A DNA stretch of 64,000 bases from Micromonospora carbonacea (GCF_014205165.1 NZ_JACHMZ010000001.1:310001-374000); one strand, 5' to 3'. Shown: positions 25,083 to 36,800, counted from the first letter of the stretch. Numbers and translations: made by a program. Notes: a model not told the origin generated them from the letters alone.

Positions 25083-26003
25083 ATGCTCCGTTCCGTCATT
25101 CTTGCCGCCTCCCGGTCATCCCAGGTCGAGCGGCTCGTCGCGACGGCCCCGTTCACCCGGGACGTCGTCCGCCGGTTCGTCGCCGGCGCCGGCACCGACG
25201 ACGCGTTGCGCGCGACCCGCGAACTCGTCGCCGAGGGCCTCGCGGTCACCCTCGACAACCTCGGCGAGGACACCGTCACCGCCGAGCAGGCCACCGCCAC
25301 CCGGGACGAATACCTGAAGCTGCTGGGCCTGCTCTCCGCCGCCGGGCTCACCCCGGCCGCCGAGGTCAGCGTGAAGCTCTCCGCGCTCGGCCAGCGCTTC
25401 GACGAGCGGCTCGCCTACGACAACGCGCGGGCGATCTGCGCCGCGGCGGACGCGGCGGGCACCACGGTCACCCTGGACATGGAGGACCACACCACCACCG
25501 ACTCGACGCTGGACACGCTGGCCCGGCTCCGCAAGGACTTCCCGGCGACGGGGGCGGTCCTCCAGGCGTACCTGCGGCGGACCGAGTCGGACTGCCGCGA
25601 GCTGGCGTACGCCGGGTCCCGGGTGCGGCTGTGCAAGGGCGCGTACCGGGAGCCGGAGTCGGTGGCTTACCAGGCAGCCCGTGAGGTGGACAAGTCGTAC
25701 GTGCGGTGCCTCAACATCCTGATGTCCGGCGACGGGTTCCCGATGCTGGCCACCCACGACCCGCGCCTGATCGCCATCGGCGAGGACCGGGCGCGCTGGT
25801 TCGACCGGGGGCCGGACCGGTTCGAGTTCCAGATGCTCTACGGCATCCGGCCGGAGGAGCAGGCCCGGCTCGTCGGCGACGGCTACACCGTGCGCACCTA
25901 CCTGCCGTACGGCACCGACTGGTACGGCTACCTCATGCGCCGTCTCGCCGAGCGCCCCGCGAACCTGGCCTTCTTCGGCCGGGCCCTGATGTCGAAGAAG
26001 TGA
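25083..26003 (+). CDS. Proline dehydrogenase (monofunctional)
   Basis: A 306-aa FAD enzyme that oxidises proline to pyrroline-5-carboxylate, the first step of proline breakdown, delivering electrons to quinones. The TIM-barrel motifs are EVSVKLSALGQRFDE, VTLDMEDHTTTDSTLD, LQAYLRRTESDC, RLCKGAYREPESVAYQ with the FAD/proline lysine, ATHDPRLI, FEFQMLYGIRPEEQ and the terminal YLPYGTDWYGYLMRRLAE, where the RR pair grips the proline carboxylate. Length fits the monofunctional actinobacterial form, and the P5C dehydrogenase must be encoded elsewhere. TACGCT ends 6 nt before the ATG, so the message is likely leaderless. Confidence 0.95.
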   Translation: MLRSVILAASRSSQVERLVATAPFTRDVVRRFVAGAGTDDALRATRELVAEGLAVTLDNLGEDTVTAEQATATRDEYLKLLGLLSAAGLTPAAEVSVKLSALGQRFDERLAYDNARAICAAADAAGTTVTLDMEDHTTTDSTLDTLARLRKDFPATGAVLQAYLRRTESDCRELAYAGSRVRLCKGAYREPESVAYQAAREVDKSYVRCLNILMSGDGFPMLATHDPRLIAIGEDRARWFDRGPDRFEFQMLYGIRPEEQARLVGDGYTVRTYLPYGTDWYGYLMRRLAERPANLAFFGRALMSKK

Positions 26004-26061
26004 CGGGCGCGGCGCGCAGGCGGCGCACCCGTTCGACCGGGCCCGGATGCTGAGCACCAGC

Positions 26062-26090
26062 TTGTCGGTGGTTGGCTAATCATGTTAGCT
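26062..26090 (+). promoter_or_regulatory. Promoter with overlapping operator for the hydrolase-TetR operon
   Basis: TTGTCG (26062-26067), 17 nt spacer, TTAGCT (26085-26090). The inverted repeat GCTAA-TCATG-TTAGC (26075-26089) covers the spacer and -10 box, a good position for repression by the TetR protein encoded downstream. Confidence 0.6.
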
Positions 26091-26098
26091 TTTTGGCT

Positions 26099-26899
26099 AT
26101 GACAACTAGCTACGTCGAGCGGGACGGTGGGCGGATCGCCTACGAGGTGCACGGGGAGGGCCCCCTGGTGGTCCTCGCACACGGCATGGGGGAGAACCGG
26201 GCGTCCTACCGCCACCTGGTTCCGCTGCTGGTCGACGCCGGCTACCGGGTGGCGTCGGTCGACGTGCGGGGGCACGGCCGGTCCAGCGCCGGCTGGCCGA
26301 CGTACGCCCCGGCCGAGGTCGGCGGCGACCTGCTCGCCGTCGTCCGCGCCCTCGGCGGCGGCCCCGCCACGCTGGTCGGCAACTCCTCAAGCGCCGCCGC
26401 CGTGGTCTTCGCCGCCGCCGACGCCCCCGACCTCGTCGGCGCGATCGTCCAAGTGGGCGCGTTCGTCGCCGAGCGGAAGCTGAACCCGGTCCTGCGGCTG
26501 GCCGTGGCGGCGGTGCTGCGCAGCCCCCGGCTGTTCGGCATGTTCCACCGCAGCCTCTTCCCCGGCGGCCTGCCGGCGGACTACGCCGCGTACCGCAGGG
26601 CGATGGTGGCCAACCTGCGCGAACCCGGCCGGATGGCGGCGATGCGCGGGGTGGCGGCCCCGGCCGAGCCGCACTGGACCACCCGCGCCCCCGAGGTGCG
26701 CCAGCCGGTTCTCGTGCTGATGGGCGCCAAGGACCCCGACTTCCCCGACCCCGGCGCCGAGGCCCGCGCCGCCCGGCGGCTCTTCGCCACCGCCGAGGCC
26801 CGCATGATCGACGGCTCGGGCCACTACCCGCACGCCGACCGTCCGGCCGAGACCGCCGCGCAGCTCGTCGCCTTCCTGACGGTCACCGCCCGTGCCTAG
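26099..26899 (+). CDS. Alpha/beta hydrolase
   Basis: A 266-aa alpha/beta-fold hydrolase. Oxyanion-hole region VVLAHGMGENRAS, the nucleophile elbow LVGNSSSAAA (residues about 98-107) with Ser in GNSSS, which lacks the usual last glycine of GxSxG, an acidic residue in LMGAKDPDFPDP, and the catalytic histidine in DGSGHYPHAD. The substrate is unknown. ATG 26099 begins 8 nt after the -10 box; an in-frame TTG at 26072 lies inside the operator and is unlikely. It overlaps the TetR gene by 8 nt, so enzyme and regulator are expressed together; the regulator probably represses this operon. Confidence 0.88.
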   Translation: MTTSYVERDGGRIAYEVHGEGPLVVLAHGMGENRASYRHLVPLLVDAGYRVASVDVRGHGRSSAGWPTYAPAEVGGDLLAVVRALGGGPATLVGNSSSAAAVVFAAADAPDLVGAIVQVGAFVAERKLNPVLRLAVAAVLRSPRLFGMFHRSLFPGGLPADYAAYRRAMVANLREPGRMAAMRGVAAPAEPHWTTRAPEVRQPVLVLMGAKDPDFPDPGAEARAARRLFATAEARMIDGSGHYPHADRPAETAAQLVAFLTVTARA

Positions 26900-27464
26900 G
26901 GCCGGGCTCAACCAGCAGGTCGTGGTGCGCCAGGCGGCCCGGCTCGCCGACGAGGTCGGCCTCGACCGGCTCACCCTCGCCGCCCTGGCCAACCGGCTCG
27001 GCGTCGCCCTGCCCAGCCTCTACAAGCACGTCAGGGGCGCCGACGAGCTGAACCAGAAGCTCGCCGCGCTGGCCACCGCCGAGCTGGCCGACGCGCTCAC
27101 CGCGGCCGCCGCCGGCCGCGCGGGCGGAGACGCCCTGCGCGCCGTCGCCGCCGCCTACCGCGACTACGCCCGGCGGCACCCGGGGCGCTACCCGGCCGCC
27201 CAACGGTCACCTGACGCGGACGATCCCGACCACGTTGCGGCCAGCGACCGGGCCGTCGGCGCGATCTACGCCATCCTCCGGGGGTACGGCCTGGACGGCG
27301 ACGACGCCGTCGACGCCACCCGGACGCTCCGCAGCGCCCTGCACGGCTTCCTCGCCCTGGAGGCCACCGGCGGCTTCGGACTGCCGCGCGACGTCGACCG
27401 CTCCTACGACCGGCTCGTCGCCGGGCTGGACGTGGCGTTCCGCTCCTGGCCCCGGGAGGGCTGA
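26892..27464 (+). CDS. TetR-family regulator (WHG-type C-terminal domain)
   Basis: A 190-aa repressor-type protein. The helix-turn-helix is clear at residues about 12-45 (RQAARLADEVGLDRLTLAAL then ANRLGVALPSLYKHVRGADEL), and the C-terminal ligand domain with ALHGFLALEATGGFGLP resembles the TetR_C_33/WHG domain. It begins with GTG 26892 inside the end of the hydrolase gene (8-nt overlap). The GCTAA-N5-TTAGC palindrome in front of the hydrolase is its likely operator. The ligand is unknown, perhaps a substrate or product of the hydrolase. Confidence 0.9.
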   Translation: MPRAGLNQQVVVRQAARLADEVGLDRLTLAALANRLGVALPSLYKHVRGADELNQKLAALATAELADALTAAAAGRAGGDALRAVAAAYRDYARRHPGRYPAAQRSPDADDPDHVAASDRAVGAIYAILRGYGLDGDDAVDATRTLRSALHGFLALEATGGFGLPRDVDRSYDRLVAGLDVAFRSWPREG

Positions 27465-27605
27465 CCCGTGCACCTCGACCGGGCCCTGTTGGCGCTCACC
27501 GCACCGCGGGACTGAGCGCCCGCCCCGCGCCTCTGCCCCCGGCCGGCCCGCCCGGCGGCGGCCGGGCGGTCCGTGGCGCGTTCGCCCGATCCGCCCCGGA
27601 GGTCG

Positions 27606-27611
27606 TACCCT
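27606..27611 (+). promoter_or_regulatory. Leaderless -10 box of the metallopeptidase-like gene
   Basis: TACCCT, 7 nt before the GTG at 27619. Confidence 0.5.
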
Positions 27612-27618
27612 TCGCCGG

Positions 27619-28932
27619 GTGACCGACGGCTTGGACGGCATGCACCGGTGGGACCAACCACGACGGCGTCGGCCCTGGCCGCTGTGGGCCGCACTCGGCG
27701 TGGTGCTGGTGCTGCTCACCTGCGGCCTGCCGACCGTGCTGCTGGCCGGCGTGCTGCACGAGGCCGCGGACCGGCCGACGATCGGCCGCCTCGGGCCCAC
27801 CGTGCCCGCCGACCCGGCGGTCCAGGCCGCCCGGCAGCTCGGCGAGCGGATCTCCGACCAGCTCGACCGGCAGGCAGCCGCCCTGCTCAACGGCGACCGG
27901 GCCGGCTTCCTCGCCGTCGCCGAGCCCGCCGCCCACCCCGCCCTGACCCGCCGGTACGCCGCCCTCCGGGCCCTGCGGGTCACCGTGTGGCGGCCCGAAC
28001 AGACCGGGCTGCCGACCACCGTGGCCGGGCGGCCCGACGAGTGGCGGATCGTGGTCCGCTTCCAGTACTGCTTCGTGGTGCCCGGCTGCCGGCCCAGCCC
28101 CGTGCTCGTCGGCACCCGGTGGCGGGACACCGGCGGGCAGGTCCGACTGGTCGCCATGGAGGAGTCCCGGTCCGCCGAGACCGGCACCCGGCCGTGGGAG
28201 GTGAGCGACCTGGTCGTGGCGGTGGGCCCGCGCACGGTCGTGGCCACCACCCCGGCGCTGCGCGGGAAGCTCCCCGGCCTGCTCCGGCAGGCCGAGGCCG
28301 CGGCGCGGACCGCCGACGCGTACGCGGTCGCCGGCCCACCGCCCGACCGGTACCGGGTCTTCTACGCCGGCAGGGCGGAGTGGCTGAGCTGGTACGGCGG
28401 CGGCCGCCCGGCATGGACCGGCGGGTACGCCGTCACCGTCGGCGGCGGCCACCACGAGGTGGTCCTCAACGCCGACGGGCTCACCGCCACCGGCGCCGAC
28501 GACCTGCTCCGGCACGAGCTGACGCACGCCGCCTCCCTGCCCGAGCGCGGATACCCGGGCCGGGAGACGTGGTGGCTGGTGGAGGGGCTCGCCGAGTACG
28601 CAGGCGTCGGCGGAGCGCCCGTCGGCCGGTACGAGGGGCTCGCCGAGGTGCGCGAGCTGCTGGCGCCGGGCGGCGGCTGGACCGGCCGGCTCGACGACCT
28701 CACCCCGGCCGAGGACGCCCCCGCCCGGCGCGTCGGTGGCAGCTACGGTGTCGGCTACCTGGCCGTACGGCACCTCGTCGACCGGTTCGGCGAGCAGCGG
28801 GTGCTCGCCTTCTTCAAGGCGGTGGTGCACGACCGGCGGACCGCGGAGGAGGCGTCGGGGGAGGCGTTCGGTGAGCCGTGGGCGGGCCTGCACGACGAGT
28901 GTGTCGCGTACACCCGGACGGCGGTCGGCTGA
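27619..28932 (+). CDS. Membrane-anchored gluzincin-type metallopeptidase-like protein
   Basis: A 437-aa protein with an N-terminal cytoplasmic arm (RWDQPRRRRPWPLW), one membrane helix (about residues 24-45) and a large extracellular part. Residues about 60-240 form an NTF2-like or similar accessory region with a CFVVPGC disulfide candidate. The C-terminal part has HELTH (in LLRHELTHAAS) as an HExxH zinc motif and, 20-odd residues on, WWLVEGLAEY supplying the third-ligand glutamate, the layout of gluzincins such as the peptidase MA family. The substrate is unknown. GTG 27619 has TACCCT 7 nt upstream. A strong hairpin lies just after the stop. Confidence 0.82.
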   Translation: MTDGLDGMHRWDQPRRRRPWPLWAALGVVLVLLTCGLPTVLLAGVLHEAADRPTIGRLGPTVPADPAVQAARQLGERISDQLDRQAAALLNGDRAGFLAVAEPAAHPALTRRYAALRALRVTVWRPEQTGLPTTVAGRPDEWRIVVRFQYCFVVPGCRPSPVLVGTRWRDTGGQVRLVAMEESRSAETGTRPWEVSDLVVAVGPRTVVATTPALRGKLPGLLRQAEAAARTADAYAVAGPPPDRYRVFYAGRAEWLSWYGGGRPAWTGGYAVTVGGGHHEVVLNADGLTATGADDLLRHELTHAASLPERGYPGRETWWLVEGLAEYAGVGGAPVGRYEGLAEVRELLAPGGGWTGRLDDLTPAEDAPARRVGGSYGVGYLAVRHLVDRFGEQRVLAFFKAVVHDRRTAEEASGEAFGEPWAGLHDECVAYTRTAVG

Positions 28933-28951
28933 ACCCGCGTCTGCCCCTCCC

Positions 28952-28991
28952 GCCGGGGTGAGGCGGAGACAGCCTCCGTCCCCACCCCGGC
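28952..28991. terminator. Bidirectional terminator hairpin
   Basis: GCCGGGGTG (28952-28960) pairs with CACCCCGGC (28983-28991), with an inner GGAG/CTCC stem and ACAGC loop. It lies between the stops of two convergent genes. Confidence 0.75.
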
Positions 28992-29001
28992 TGGAGCGGT
29001 G

Positions 29002-32000
29002 TCAGAACGCCCGGCGCTCGGTCAGGAAGTCACCGATGGTGTTCCACGCCAGTCCCAGGGACACCTTCGGCCCCACGGACGGGTTGCCGGGCGTGCTGGT
29101 GTTGGGCCAGACCCACAACTCGTCGCCGATCTGGGCGAGCACGTCCGGCTGGCCGTCACCGTCGTAGTCGATGACCCGCTTGTCGGTCGCGGTGGCGAAG
29201 CCGGCCGCCACTTCCTTGCTGGTGCCACGGCTCGGCGTGCCGCCGGCGGGAGTGGTGTTGGGCACCCACCAGAACTTGTCGCCGCTGATCGAGAAGCCGA
29301 CGATGTCCTCTCGTCCGTCGCCGTCGAAGTCCGCCGTCGTGGTGGTGGGCAGCGTGTCCCAGGCGGTGCCGAGGGCCACGAGAGGACCGACGGACGGGTT
29401 GCCGACCGTGCTGGTGTTGAGCCAGACGTACATGACGTTGTTGCTGCCCCGGCCCAGGATGTCCGGCTTACCGTCCGAGTTGAAGTCGGCGATCATCTGC
29501 TTGGTGATGCCGCCCCATCCCGAGGACACCTTTTTGCTCGTCCCACGCTGCGGCATCCCGCCGACGGGGGTGGTGTTCGGGACCCACCACAGTTCGTCGT
29601 TGTTGCTGGAGTAGCCGACGATGTCGGTTCTGCCGTCCCCGTCGAAGTCGGCGGGCGCGATCCGGGGGAGACTGTCCCAGTTCACGCCGAGCTTGTCGGC
29701 GGCCACCACGATCGGGGTGCCGGTGGCGCTCGCGTTCGACCACGTCCACAGCTCGTCGTCGACCCGCCCGACGACGTCGGACTTCCCGTCCCCATCGTAG
29801 TCGGTGACGAACGGGTCGGTGATGTCCGACCATCCGGCGGAGATCCGCTTGCTGACGCCCCGCGACGGGGGCTGGCCGGCCACTGTCGTGTTCGGTGTCC
29901 ACCAGAGCTCGGTGTGGGAGGTGGAGAAGCCGAGGATGTCCGAACGTCCGTCGCCGTCGAAGTCCTCCACCGGGAGGTTTGTGGCCCGGGAGAAGGTCAG
30001 GGTCCGCGACCAGGTCTGCGCAGCGGCCAACTCCCCGGCGAACCATCCTCCATGACTGCTGGCCCCCGTTCTATGGCTGCCCATCCGGAACCCACCGCCC
30101 GCGCTCCAGGTCGACGAGTGGGCCCCGTGGGCGCTCCGGACGCCGTTGAGCATGATCCACATGGTGCCGACGGACTTCTGGTAGGTGACCGTGACGTGCG
30201 TCCACACGCCCAGCCGGGCGGTGTTGGCGGCCGAGATCGCGACGTCCCACACCGGGGCCGCGACATCGGTACGCGGCATGGCGAAGCGCCAGGACTTGTC
30301 GGCGGCGTCCGTGTAGAGCCTGAATCCCGTGGTGTTGGTGCCGTCCTGGGACAGGATGGTGCCGCCGAGAGCGGTGGGCTTGACCCACACGGAGAGCGAG
30401 AAGTCGGCGTTCGTGTTCACCGCCGGTGTGGGTGTGGTGAGGGTTCCGCTGGTGCCGTTGAACACCGTGTCGGGGTCGAACATGTCGCCCGTGTTCCAGG
30501 TCACGCCGGCGTTGCCGGTGGCGTGCAGGGTGCCGGCGGTGTCGCGGGCGGTGCCCACCGCGCCGCTGTCGGCGTCGTTGAGCTGCCAGCTGTGGTCGGA
30601 GGTGATCAGGCTCTGCGTGGGTTGGGCGGCGAGGGTGCCGTTGCCGGGGACACCGACGGTGAGGGTGGTGACCTTCCAGAGGGTGACGGCGCCGCCGGTG
30701 CCGGTGGTCCACAGGTCGGGGGTGCCGTTGTTGTCGGCGTCGGCGGCGCGGAGGGTCAGGTTCGCGCCGACGTTCCAGGCAGCGGACAGGACGTACGGCT
30801 GGTAGGTCAACTGCCCCGTGTCGGGGTCGACGGTCAGGTCGGTCCACAGGTGCAGGGCGCCGGTGGTGCGGTGCCACAGAAACATGGCGGTGCCGGCGGT
30901 GAGCTGGGCTGTGGCGAGAGTCCAGTTGTTCCAGTCGGTGCCGCCGGTGGGCGTCAGGGCGGTGGTGTGGAAGGCGCCGAGGTAGCCGTTGGGCGCGCCA
31001 AGATTGGGGTGGTAGGTGAGGTGGTAGCCGTTGGTGGGGTCGCCGCTGGTGCCGATGAGATCGGGGTACGGGGAGTCGAGGCGGCGGGTGTCGCCGGCGC
31101 TGGCCAACTGGATGGGCTGGTTGCCGTCGGGGTCGAGGAGCTGGTCGGGGCCGATGCTGTATTGGTTGCCGCTGAGCTGGGCCTGGATGACGGAGCCGTC
31201 GCCGTTGGCGCGTAGGACGCCCGCGCTTCCGGCTCCGGCGCCGGTGGGGTGGTAGGTGAGGACGTCCTGAAGGCCGGTGCCGGTGAAGCGGCCCGTCAGG
31301 GCCTGGGCGCCGTCGAAGTCGGCGGGCGAGTTGTCGCCGGTGACACCGTTGCCGCGGGCACCGATGTCGGTGCCGGTGACGGCCGTGCCTTCGGCGTCGC
31401 CCTTGCCGAGCCACAACCCGGATGGCAGGCCGTTGGAGGCACCGACGGTGAGCAGGTCGGCGACGCCGTCGCCGGTGAGGTCGGCGTCGGCGGCGGTCGC
31501 AGCCGGGTTGGCGTTGAAGGTGACGCTGGCCGACTCGCCGACGTTGCCGCCGGCGGACACGCTCGTGACGGTCAGGGTGTTGACGAACCGGGTGGGCGCG
31601 ACCGCGATGGTGGCGTTGCCGCTGCCGTCGGCCGGAACGTCGACCGGAGCGCCGGCGTTGAGCTGGTAGGCGTATCCGCCAGGGGCCGTGCCGGTCGTGG
31701 GTGGGGCGACCGTGAAGGTGGTCAGTTGGCCGATGGTGCTCTCGACCGGTGCCGTCACCTCTGGCGGCCCCGCGCGGGTGGGATCGAAGGTGAACCGGCA
31801 GATGGCCGACCAGTTGCTCGGGGTGCGGAAGTCGGTCACCTGAACCTTCCAGGAAAAGCCGGTGACCGCGCCGGCGGCTGCGGTGCGCAGGGTCGCCACC
31901 GGCACGACCAGCACCGCCGTGCTGCCGGAGGAGTAGGTCAGCAGGTTCGGGTCGGAGGACGCGACGGCCGGCTGCGCCGAGTCGGTGGTCTTCCAGAGCT

Positions 32001-33600
32001 TGAAGCTGACGCCGACGGTGCCGCCGTTGCGGTCGGAGACCGGCGCGTAGAGCGAGACTGAGCCGTCTCCGACGATCGTCGGCGTGGCGGCGGCGCAGGT
32101 GGTCTTGGGTGAGGTGGTCATCCCCGTCGGGGTGTTGGGCTTGTGGTTGTAGCGGATGGTGAGGGTGGGGCTGGTTTCGAGGAACTCCTTCCAGCTCTGG
32201 GTGTCGCTGGCCTCGTTGGCGGCGACCATCCGCAGGGTGCGGGTGGCCTTCTGGGCGGCGACGTCGGCTTCCACCTGGCCGGTGATGTCGAAGGAGACGG
32301 CGGCGGCGTCGCAGCCGCTGTAGCCGTAGGCGAAGCTCTTCGATGCGGCGAGGGGTCCGTTGGCCACCCCCTCCCAGTGGTTCCAGGTGGCGTTGGACGA
32401 GCTCAGGGTGGTCGCGGGGGCGTAGATGTTGACGGTCTTGGCGGTGCAGTTCCACGACTTGGTGTTGGTGATCTTGAAGATGGCGTCGTGGATCTCGGCC
32501 CCGGCGAGGGTGCTGTAGGGGATCGGGAAGTTGACCAGGGTCTGGGAGCGTTGGCTGCCGGAGTTGCCGACCTGCATGCGCCCGATGAGGTCGGGGGTGT
32601 CCTTCCAGAAGTTGGTGGACTGGTGCTGGTAGGAGATGGTGGCCCAGCCGGACATCTTGGGCCCGACGGGGGTCCAGTTGAACGTGGGGTCGACGTAGAC
32701 GGGGTAGACGGTGTCCGGGTCGTCGAGCAGCTTCCGGTCCGGGGACAGGCGCAGCGTGCCGGGGGAGATCCGTACGCCGATGGGGGCGCTCTTCGCGGTC
32801 CGGCCCGGCGCGGTGGCGCTCGACGCGGTGGCCTGTGCGGTGGGGTTGGTGGTGGAGTCCCACATGGTGGGGGCGGGTGCGGTGAGGACGGGGTGGCCGG
32901 TGCGGTCGTGGCCGGTGATGTTGCCCGCCGCGTCGGCGGTGAGCGTGACGCCTCTGGTCGACGTGGTGAGGTCGAGGGTGGTCAGCTTGGGGTGTCGGGC
33001 GGCGTGGCGGTTCTTGACGACGAAGACGTGGGAGAAGCCGCCGTCGGCGGTGACGCGGACGGTGAGGTCGACGCCGGGTAGCACGTCGGGGTAGGTGGCG
33101 GTGGGCCCGGACAGGACGGGCTTCGGCAGTGTCATGGGTGCGGTGAGGGTGAGGGCGCGGTCGCCGCTGGTGAGTTCGGCGAGGGGGCCGGTGCCGCCGG
33201 GGGAGAGTCGGACCTGGTTGGTGGTGACGGTTGGGGTGATGCTGCCGTCGGGGTGGCGGAGGAGGGTCGGGTCGAGGGTGCGCCACTGTCCGTCGATGCG
33301 GGTGCGGGTGGGTGTGGCGGTCTGGGTCAGCTCGACGGTGCCGTCGGGTCGGGCGGTCATCGTGGAGGTGGAGGTGCCGGCGGCGGTGGCCTCGACGGGT
33401 CGGCCGGTGCGGCGGGCCTCGGTCATGGCGCGGTCCACGCCGAGCGGGCCGGTGGCCGGCTTCGCGGCGGGTGCCGACGACGCCGCCTCGGCGGCAGGCG
33501 CGGGCAACGACGCGGCGCTGGCGGCCAGGAGGCCGAGGCTGACGCCGGCCGCGACGGCCCTTCCGCGGCGGGATCGTCGTGGCGGGTGAGCTAGGAGCAT
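29002..33600 (-). CDS. Giant secreted protein with DNRLRE, LamG and FG-GAP/VCBS repeats
   Basis: A 1532-aa exported protein. A signal peptide ([20 protein letters not shown], cleavage near [13 protein letters not shown]) is followed by an N-terminal region that resembles the start of RHS-associated wall proteins, a DNRLRE-type domain (about 320-480, [11 protein letters not shown] and [11 protein letters not shown]), fibronectin-like parts with [10 protein letters not shown], and a LamG/concanavalin-like domain (about 1040-1220, [20 protein letters not shown]). The C-terminus has six FG-GAP-type calcium sites, [60 protein letters not shown] and [12 protein letters not shown], spaced about 48 residues with WWVPNTT between, and one earlier [12 protein letters not shown]. 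It is divergent from the RHS toxin gene. A surface-binding or display partner is likely; inferred. ATG 33600 has GGGGAGG at 8 nt. Confidence 0.9.
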   Translation of the reverse strand: MLLAHPPRRSRRGRAVAAGVSLGLLAASAASLPAPAAEAASSAPAAKPATGPLGVDRAMTEARRTGRPVEATAAGTSTSTMTARPDGTVELTQTATPTRTRIDGQWRTLDPTLLRHPDGSITPTVTTNQVRLSPGGTGPLAELTSGDRALTLTAPMTLPKPVLSGPTATYPDVLPGVDLTVRVTADGGFSHVFVVKNRHAARHPKLTTLDLTTSTRGVTLTADAAGNITGHDRTGHPVLTAPAPTMWDSTTNPTAQATASSATAPGRTAKSAPIGVRISPGTLRLSPDRKLLDDPDTVYPVYVDPTFNWTPVGPKMSGWATISYQHQSTNFWKDTPDLIGRMQVGNSGSQRSQTLVNFPIPYSTLAGAEIHDAIFKITNTKSWNCTAKTVNIYAPATTLSSSNATWNHWEGVANGPLAASKSFAYGYSGCDAAAVSFDITGQVEADVAAQKATRTLRMVAANEASDTQSWKEFLETSPTLTIRYNHKPNTPTGMTTSPKTTCAAATPTIVGDGSVSLYAPVSDRNGGTVGVSFKLWKTTDSAQPAVASSDPNLLTYSSGSTAVLVVPVATLRTAAAGAVTGFSWKVQVTDFRTPSNWSAICRFTFDPTRAGPPEVTAPVESTIGQLTTFTVAPPTTGTAPGGYAYQLNAGAPVDVPADGSGNATIAVAPTRFVNTLTVTSVSAGGNVGESASVTFNANPAATAADADLTGDGVADLLTVGASNGLPSGLWLGKGDAEGTAVTGTDIGARGNGVTGDNSPADFDGAQALTGRFTGTGLQDVLTYHPTGAGAGSAGVLRANGDGSVIQAQLSGNQYSIGPDQLLDPDGNQPIQLASAGDTRRLDSPYPDLIGTSGDPTNGYHLTYHPNLGAPNGYLGAFHTTALTPTGGTDWNNWTLATAQLTAGTAMFLWHRTTGALHLWTDLTVDPDTGQLTYQPYVLSAAWNVGANLTLRAADADNNGTPDLWTTGTGGAVTLWKVTTLTVGVPGNGTLAAQPTQSLITSDHSWQLNDADSGAVGTARDTAGTLHATGNAGVTWNTGDMFDPDTVFNGTSGTLTTPTPAVNTNADFSLSVWVKPTALGGTILSQDGTNTTGFRLYTDAADKSWRFAMPRTDVAAPVWDVAISAANTARLGVWTHVTVTYQKSVGTMWIMLNGVRSAHGAHSSTWSAGGGFRMGSHRTGASSHGGWFAGELAAAQTWSRTLTFSRATNLPVEDFDGDGRSDILGFSTSHTELWWTPNTTVAGQPPSRGVSKRISAGWSDITDPFVTDYDGDGKSDVVGRVDDELWTWSNASATGTPIVVAADKLGVNWDSLPRIAPADFDGDGRTDIVGYSSNNDELWWVPNTTPVGGMPQRGTSKKVSSGWGGITKQMIADFNSDGKPDILGRGSNNVMYVWLNTSTVGNPSVGPLVALGTAWDTLPTTTTADFDGDGREDIVGFSISGDKFWWVPNTTPAGGTPSRGTSKEVAAGFATATDKRVIDYDGDGQPDVLAQIGDELWVWPNTSTPGNPSVGPKVSLGLAWNTIGDFLTERRAF

Positions 33601-33873
33601 GGAGCGGTGCCTCCCCGTGTGTCCGGTGGACGCCGGGCGGCGTCCGGTGGGCGGCCACAGTGAAGCAGCCCCACCGGCCCACGGGAAACGTCGAATCTCA
33701 CCATCGGTCGTCCCTTTGGGACTCTCTGCGACCGATATGGATGAAGTGATCTCGACCTATCGTTACCGCGTCGTGACCTTCCGCGTAGCCGAACGTGAAA
33801 AGTTGTTCGCGCCACGCGGTGCTTGTTCGGACACTCTGCGTGGTTCGGTTCTTTCTCGCGGAGTGGGGCACGC
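33601..33873. promoter_or_regulatory. Divergent promoter region of the giant-protein module
   Basis: A 273-bp region between the two large secreted-protein genes, less GC-rich than the genes around it (for example GATATGGATGAAGTGATC and ACCTATCGTTACC near 33735-33770). I see no clear repeat or operator, but both genes must start from here. Confidence 0.5.
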
Positions 33874-36800
33874 ATGGTCGGGCACGGGGGAACACGCCTG
33901 TTGGCTGGTCCGGGGCGATTGATCGCGCTGGCCGTGGCGGCATCGTTGGCGGCGGGGGTGCTGTCCGGCGCCCCGGCGTCGGCGAGGCCCCTGGACGACG
34001 GCGGGCACGCGCTGCTGCCCCCGGTGTCTCCTGGCCGTCCGGTCACGGGCGTCAAGCCGTTGCCGACGCGGTTCGTGCCGCCGTCCGACGACGCGAAGGC
34101 CACCCATCGCCCGGCGCGGACGGCCTGGCCCAGGGCCGCGTCAGCGCGGTTGGACCTGAGCGCGTCGGCCGTCACCGGCACGCGACCGGCGGCGAAGGCA
34201 CGGGCGGCGGGGACGCCGGTGTGGGCGCAGCCGCTCGCCGGGGGCGGCCGGTACGCCGGCCCCCGCCGGCTCGACGTGCGCGTCGCGGACCGCGCCACGG
34301 CGGAGGCCGCCGGGGTCGACGGCGTGCTGCTGTCGGTCACCCCCTCGCCCGGGGCCGCCGCGGCGACGGTGCGGGTCGGCGTGGACTACGCCGGCTTCGC
34401 CGAGGCGTACGGCGGGAACTACGGCTCCCGGCTGAGGCTGGTGCGGCTGCCCGCGTGCGCCCTCACCACCCCGGCGGCGGCGGGGTGCCGCACGGCGTCG
34501 CCGCTGCCCTCCACCAACGACAGCACCGCCCGGACCGTGTCGGCCGAGGTCCCGCTGGCGGGCGCCGCGGCCGCGGGCGGCGCGACGACCGTGCTGGCGG
34601 CGGTCTCTACCGCAGGGGACGAGGGCGGCGCGGGCGGCACCTACGCCGCGACCGACCTGTCGCCGTCCCAGTCCTGGAGCGCGGGCGGAAGCACCGGCTC
34701 GTTCAGCTACAGCTACCCGGTGACGGTGCCGCCGACCCGCTCCAAGCTGGTGCCGAAGGTGGCCCTGTCGTACGACTCTGGCGCCGTCGACGGGCAGACC
34801 TCCTCGACCAACGCCCAGGCGTCCTGGGTCGGCGACGGCTGGACGACGCCGCGGTCGTACGTCGAGCAGACCTTCGTCTCCTGCAAGGACGACCCGGGTG
34901 GCAGCCCCTCCCCGGTGGAGACCCACGACCGCTGCTACACCGGCCCGGTCCTGACGATCGCGTTGAACGGCTCGTCGAGCGCCCTGGTCTGGGACGCGAC
35001 CAAGCAGGTGTGGAAGCTTCAGAACGACACCGGAGCCACGGTCACCCGGGTGACCAACTCCGGCAACGGCAGCGGCACTCACGACACCGACTACTGGCGG
35101 GTCACCGAGCGCGACGGCACCGTCTACGAGTTCGGCCGCAACCGGCTGCCCGGCTGGAGCTCCGGGAAGCCGGAGACGAAGTCGGTCGACACCGTTCCGG
35201 TCTACTCCCCGCACCCGGGCGACCCCTGCCACGACCCGGCCGGCTTCTCCTCGTCGGTCTGCACGATGGCGTACCGGTGGAACCTCGACCACGTCACCGA
35301 CGTCCACGGCAACGCGATGGCCTACTACTACGACCAGGCCACCAACCGCTACGGCCGCAACATGGGGGCCACCGACGTCAGCTACGTGCGGGACAGCCAT
35401 CTCGCCCGGATCGACTACGGCTTCCGCGACGGCGGGGCGTACGGCACGGTGCCGAACCGGGTCGTGTTCGCCACCGGCGACCGGTGCCTCGCCGGCACCT
35501 GCCAGCCGCTGAACTCGGCCAACAAGGCGAACTGGCCGGACGTGCCCTTCGACCTGGTCTGCAACGCGGGCACCGACTGCCCGGCGTGGAGCCCGTCGTT
35601 CTTCTCCACCGTCCGGCTGACCTCGATCGAGACCCAGCAGTACGACACCGCCACCTCGACGTACCAGAAGGTCGACTCGTACGCCCTGGCGCACACCATG
35701 CCGGCGACCGGTGACGGCACCTCCCCGACGCTCTGGCTGTCCTCGATCACCCGCACCGGGCACGACACCGCCTCCGGCGGATCCACCGCGCCCGTCGCGC
35801 TGCCGTCGGTGTCGTTCAGCGGCATCAAGCTGGCCAACCGCGTCGACGTCACCGGTGGCCTGCCGAGCTTCTACCGGCAGCGGATCTCGGCGATCACCAC
35901 CGAGACCGGCTCGGTCGTCTCGCCCAGCTACGAGCTGCCCCTGCCGTGCACCGCCCCGGTCACCACCGGCCCCGCCTCGAACACCAGGTCCTGCTACCCG
36001 ATCCACTGGACCCCCGACGGGTACACCGACCAGATCCGGGACTGGTTCCACCGCTATGCCGTCACCCGGGTCACCGCCACCGACCCCACCGGCGGCGCAC
36101 CCGCGACCTCCACCGGCTACGAGTACGTCGGCGGCGCCGCGTGGCACTACGACGACAACGAGGTGGTCAAGGCCAAGTACCGCACGTACGGCCAGTTCCG
36201 CGGTTACGGCAAGGTCAGGGTGCGCGGCGGCGACGGGGTCAACGACCGCCGGACGTTGTCCGAGACGACCTACCACCGCGGCATGAGCCGCAACAACAAC
36301 ACCACCGTCGTCAACCTCACCGACTCCGCCGGCGGCGTCCACGAGGATGTCGACCAGCTCGCCGGCCGGGAGCTGGAGACCACCAGCCACCTCGGCGACG
36401 GCGGCCCCGTCGACAGCTCGACGGTCACCTCCTACTGGGTGTCGGAGGCGACCGCGACCCGTAGCCGCACCGGGCTGTCCCCGCTGACCGCGACGTTCGC
36501 CGCGCCCGCGCGGGTCTGGCGGCGACAGGCGGTCACCACCGGCGGCGCGACGACCTGGCGGTACAGCGCGACCGACAACTCCTACGACGCGTCGACCAGC
36601 TCGGCCACCTTCGGGCTGCTGAAGCACGCCTACGACCACACGACGCCGGCGAGCGCCGCCTACGACCGGTGCACCACCACGTCGTACGCGGCACCGAACG
36701 CCGGCCTCAACCTCGTCGGGCTGACCAGCGAGACCGAGACCGTGGCGGTGGCCTGCGGCGGCTACGCCCAGGGCCCGTCGGCGTCGTCGCCGGGCAGCGT

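Noticed and set aside
27468..27515. 15-codon frame GTG-CAC-CTC after the TetR gene
   Set aside because: No ribosome site and no conservation argument; too short to support.
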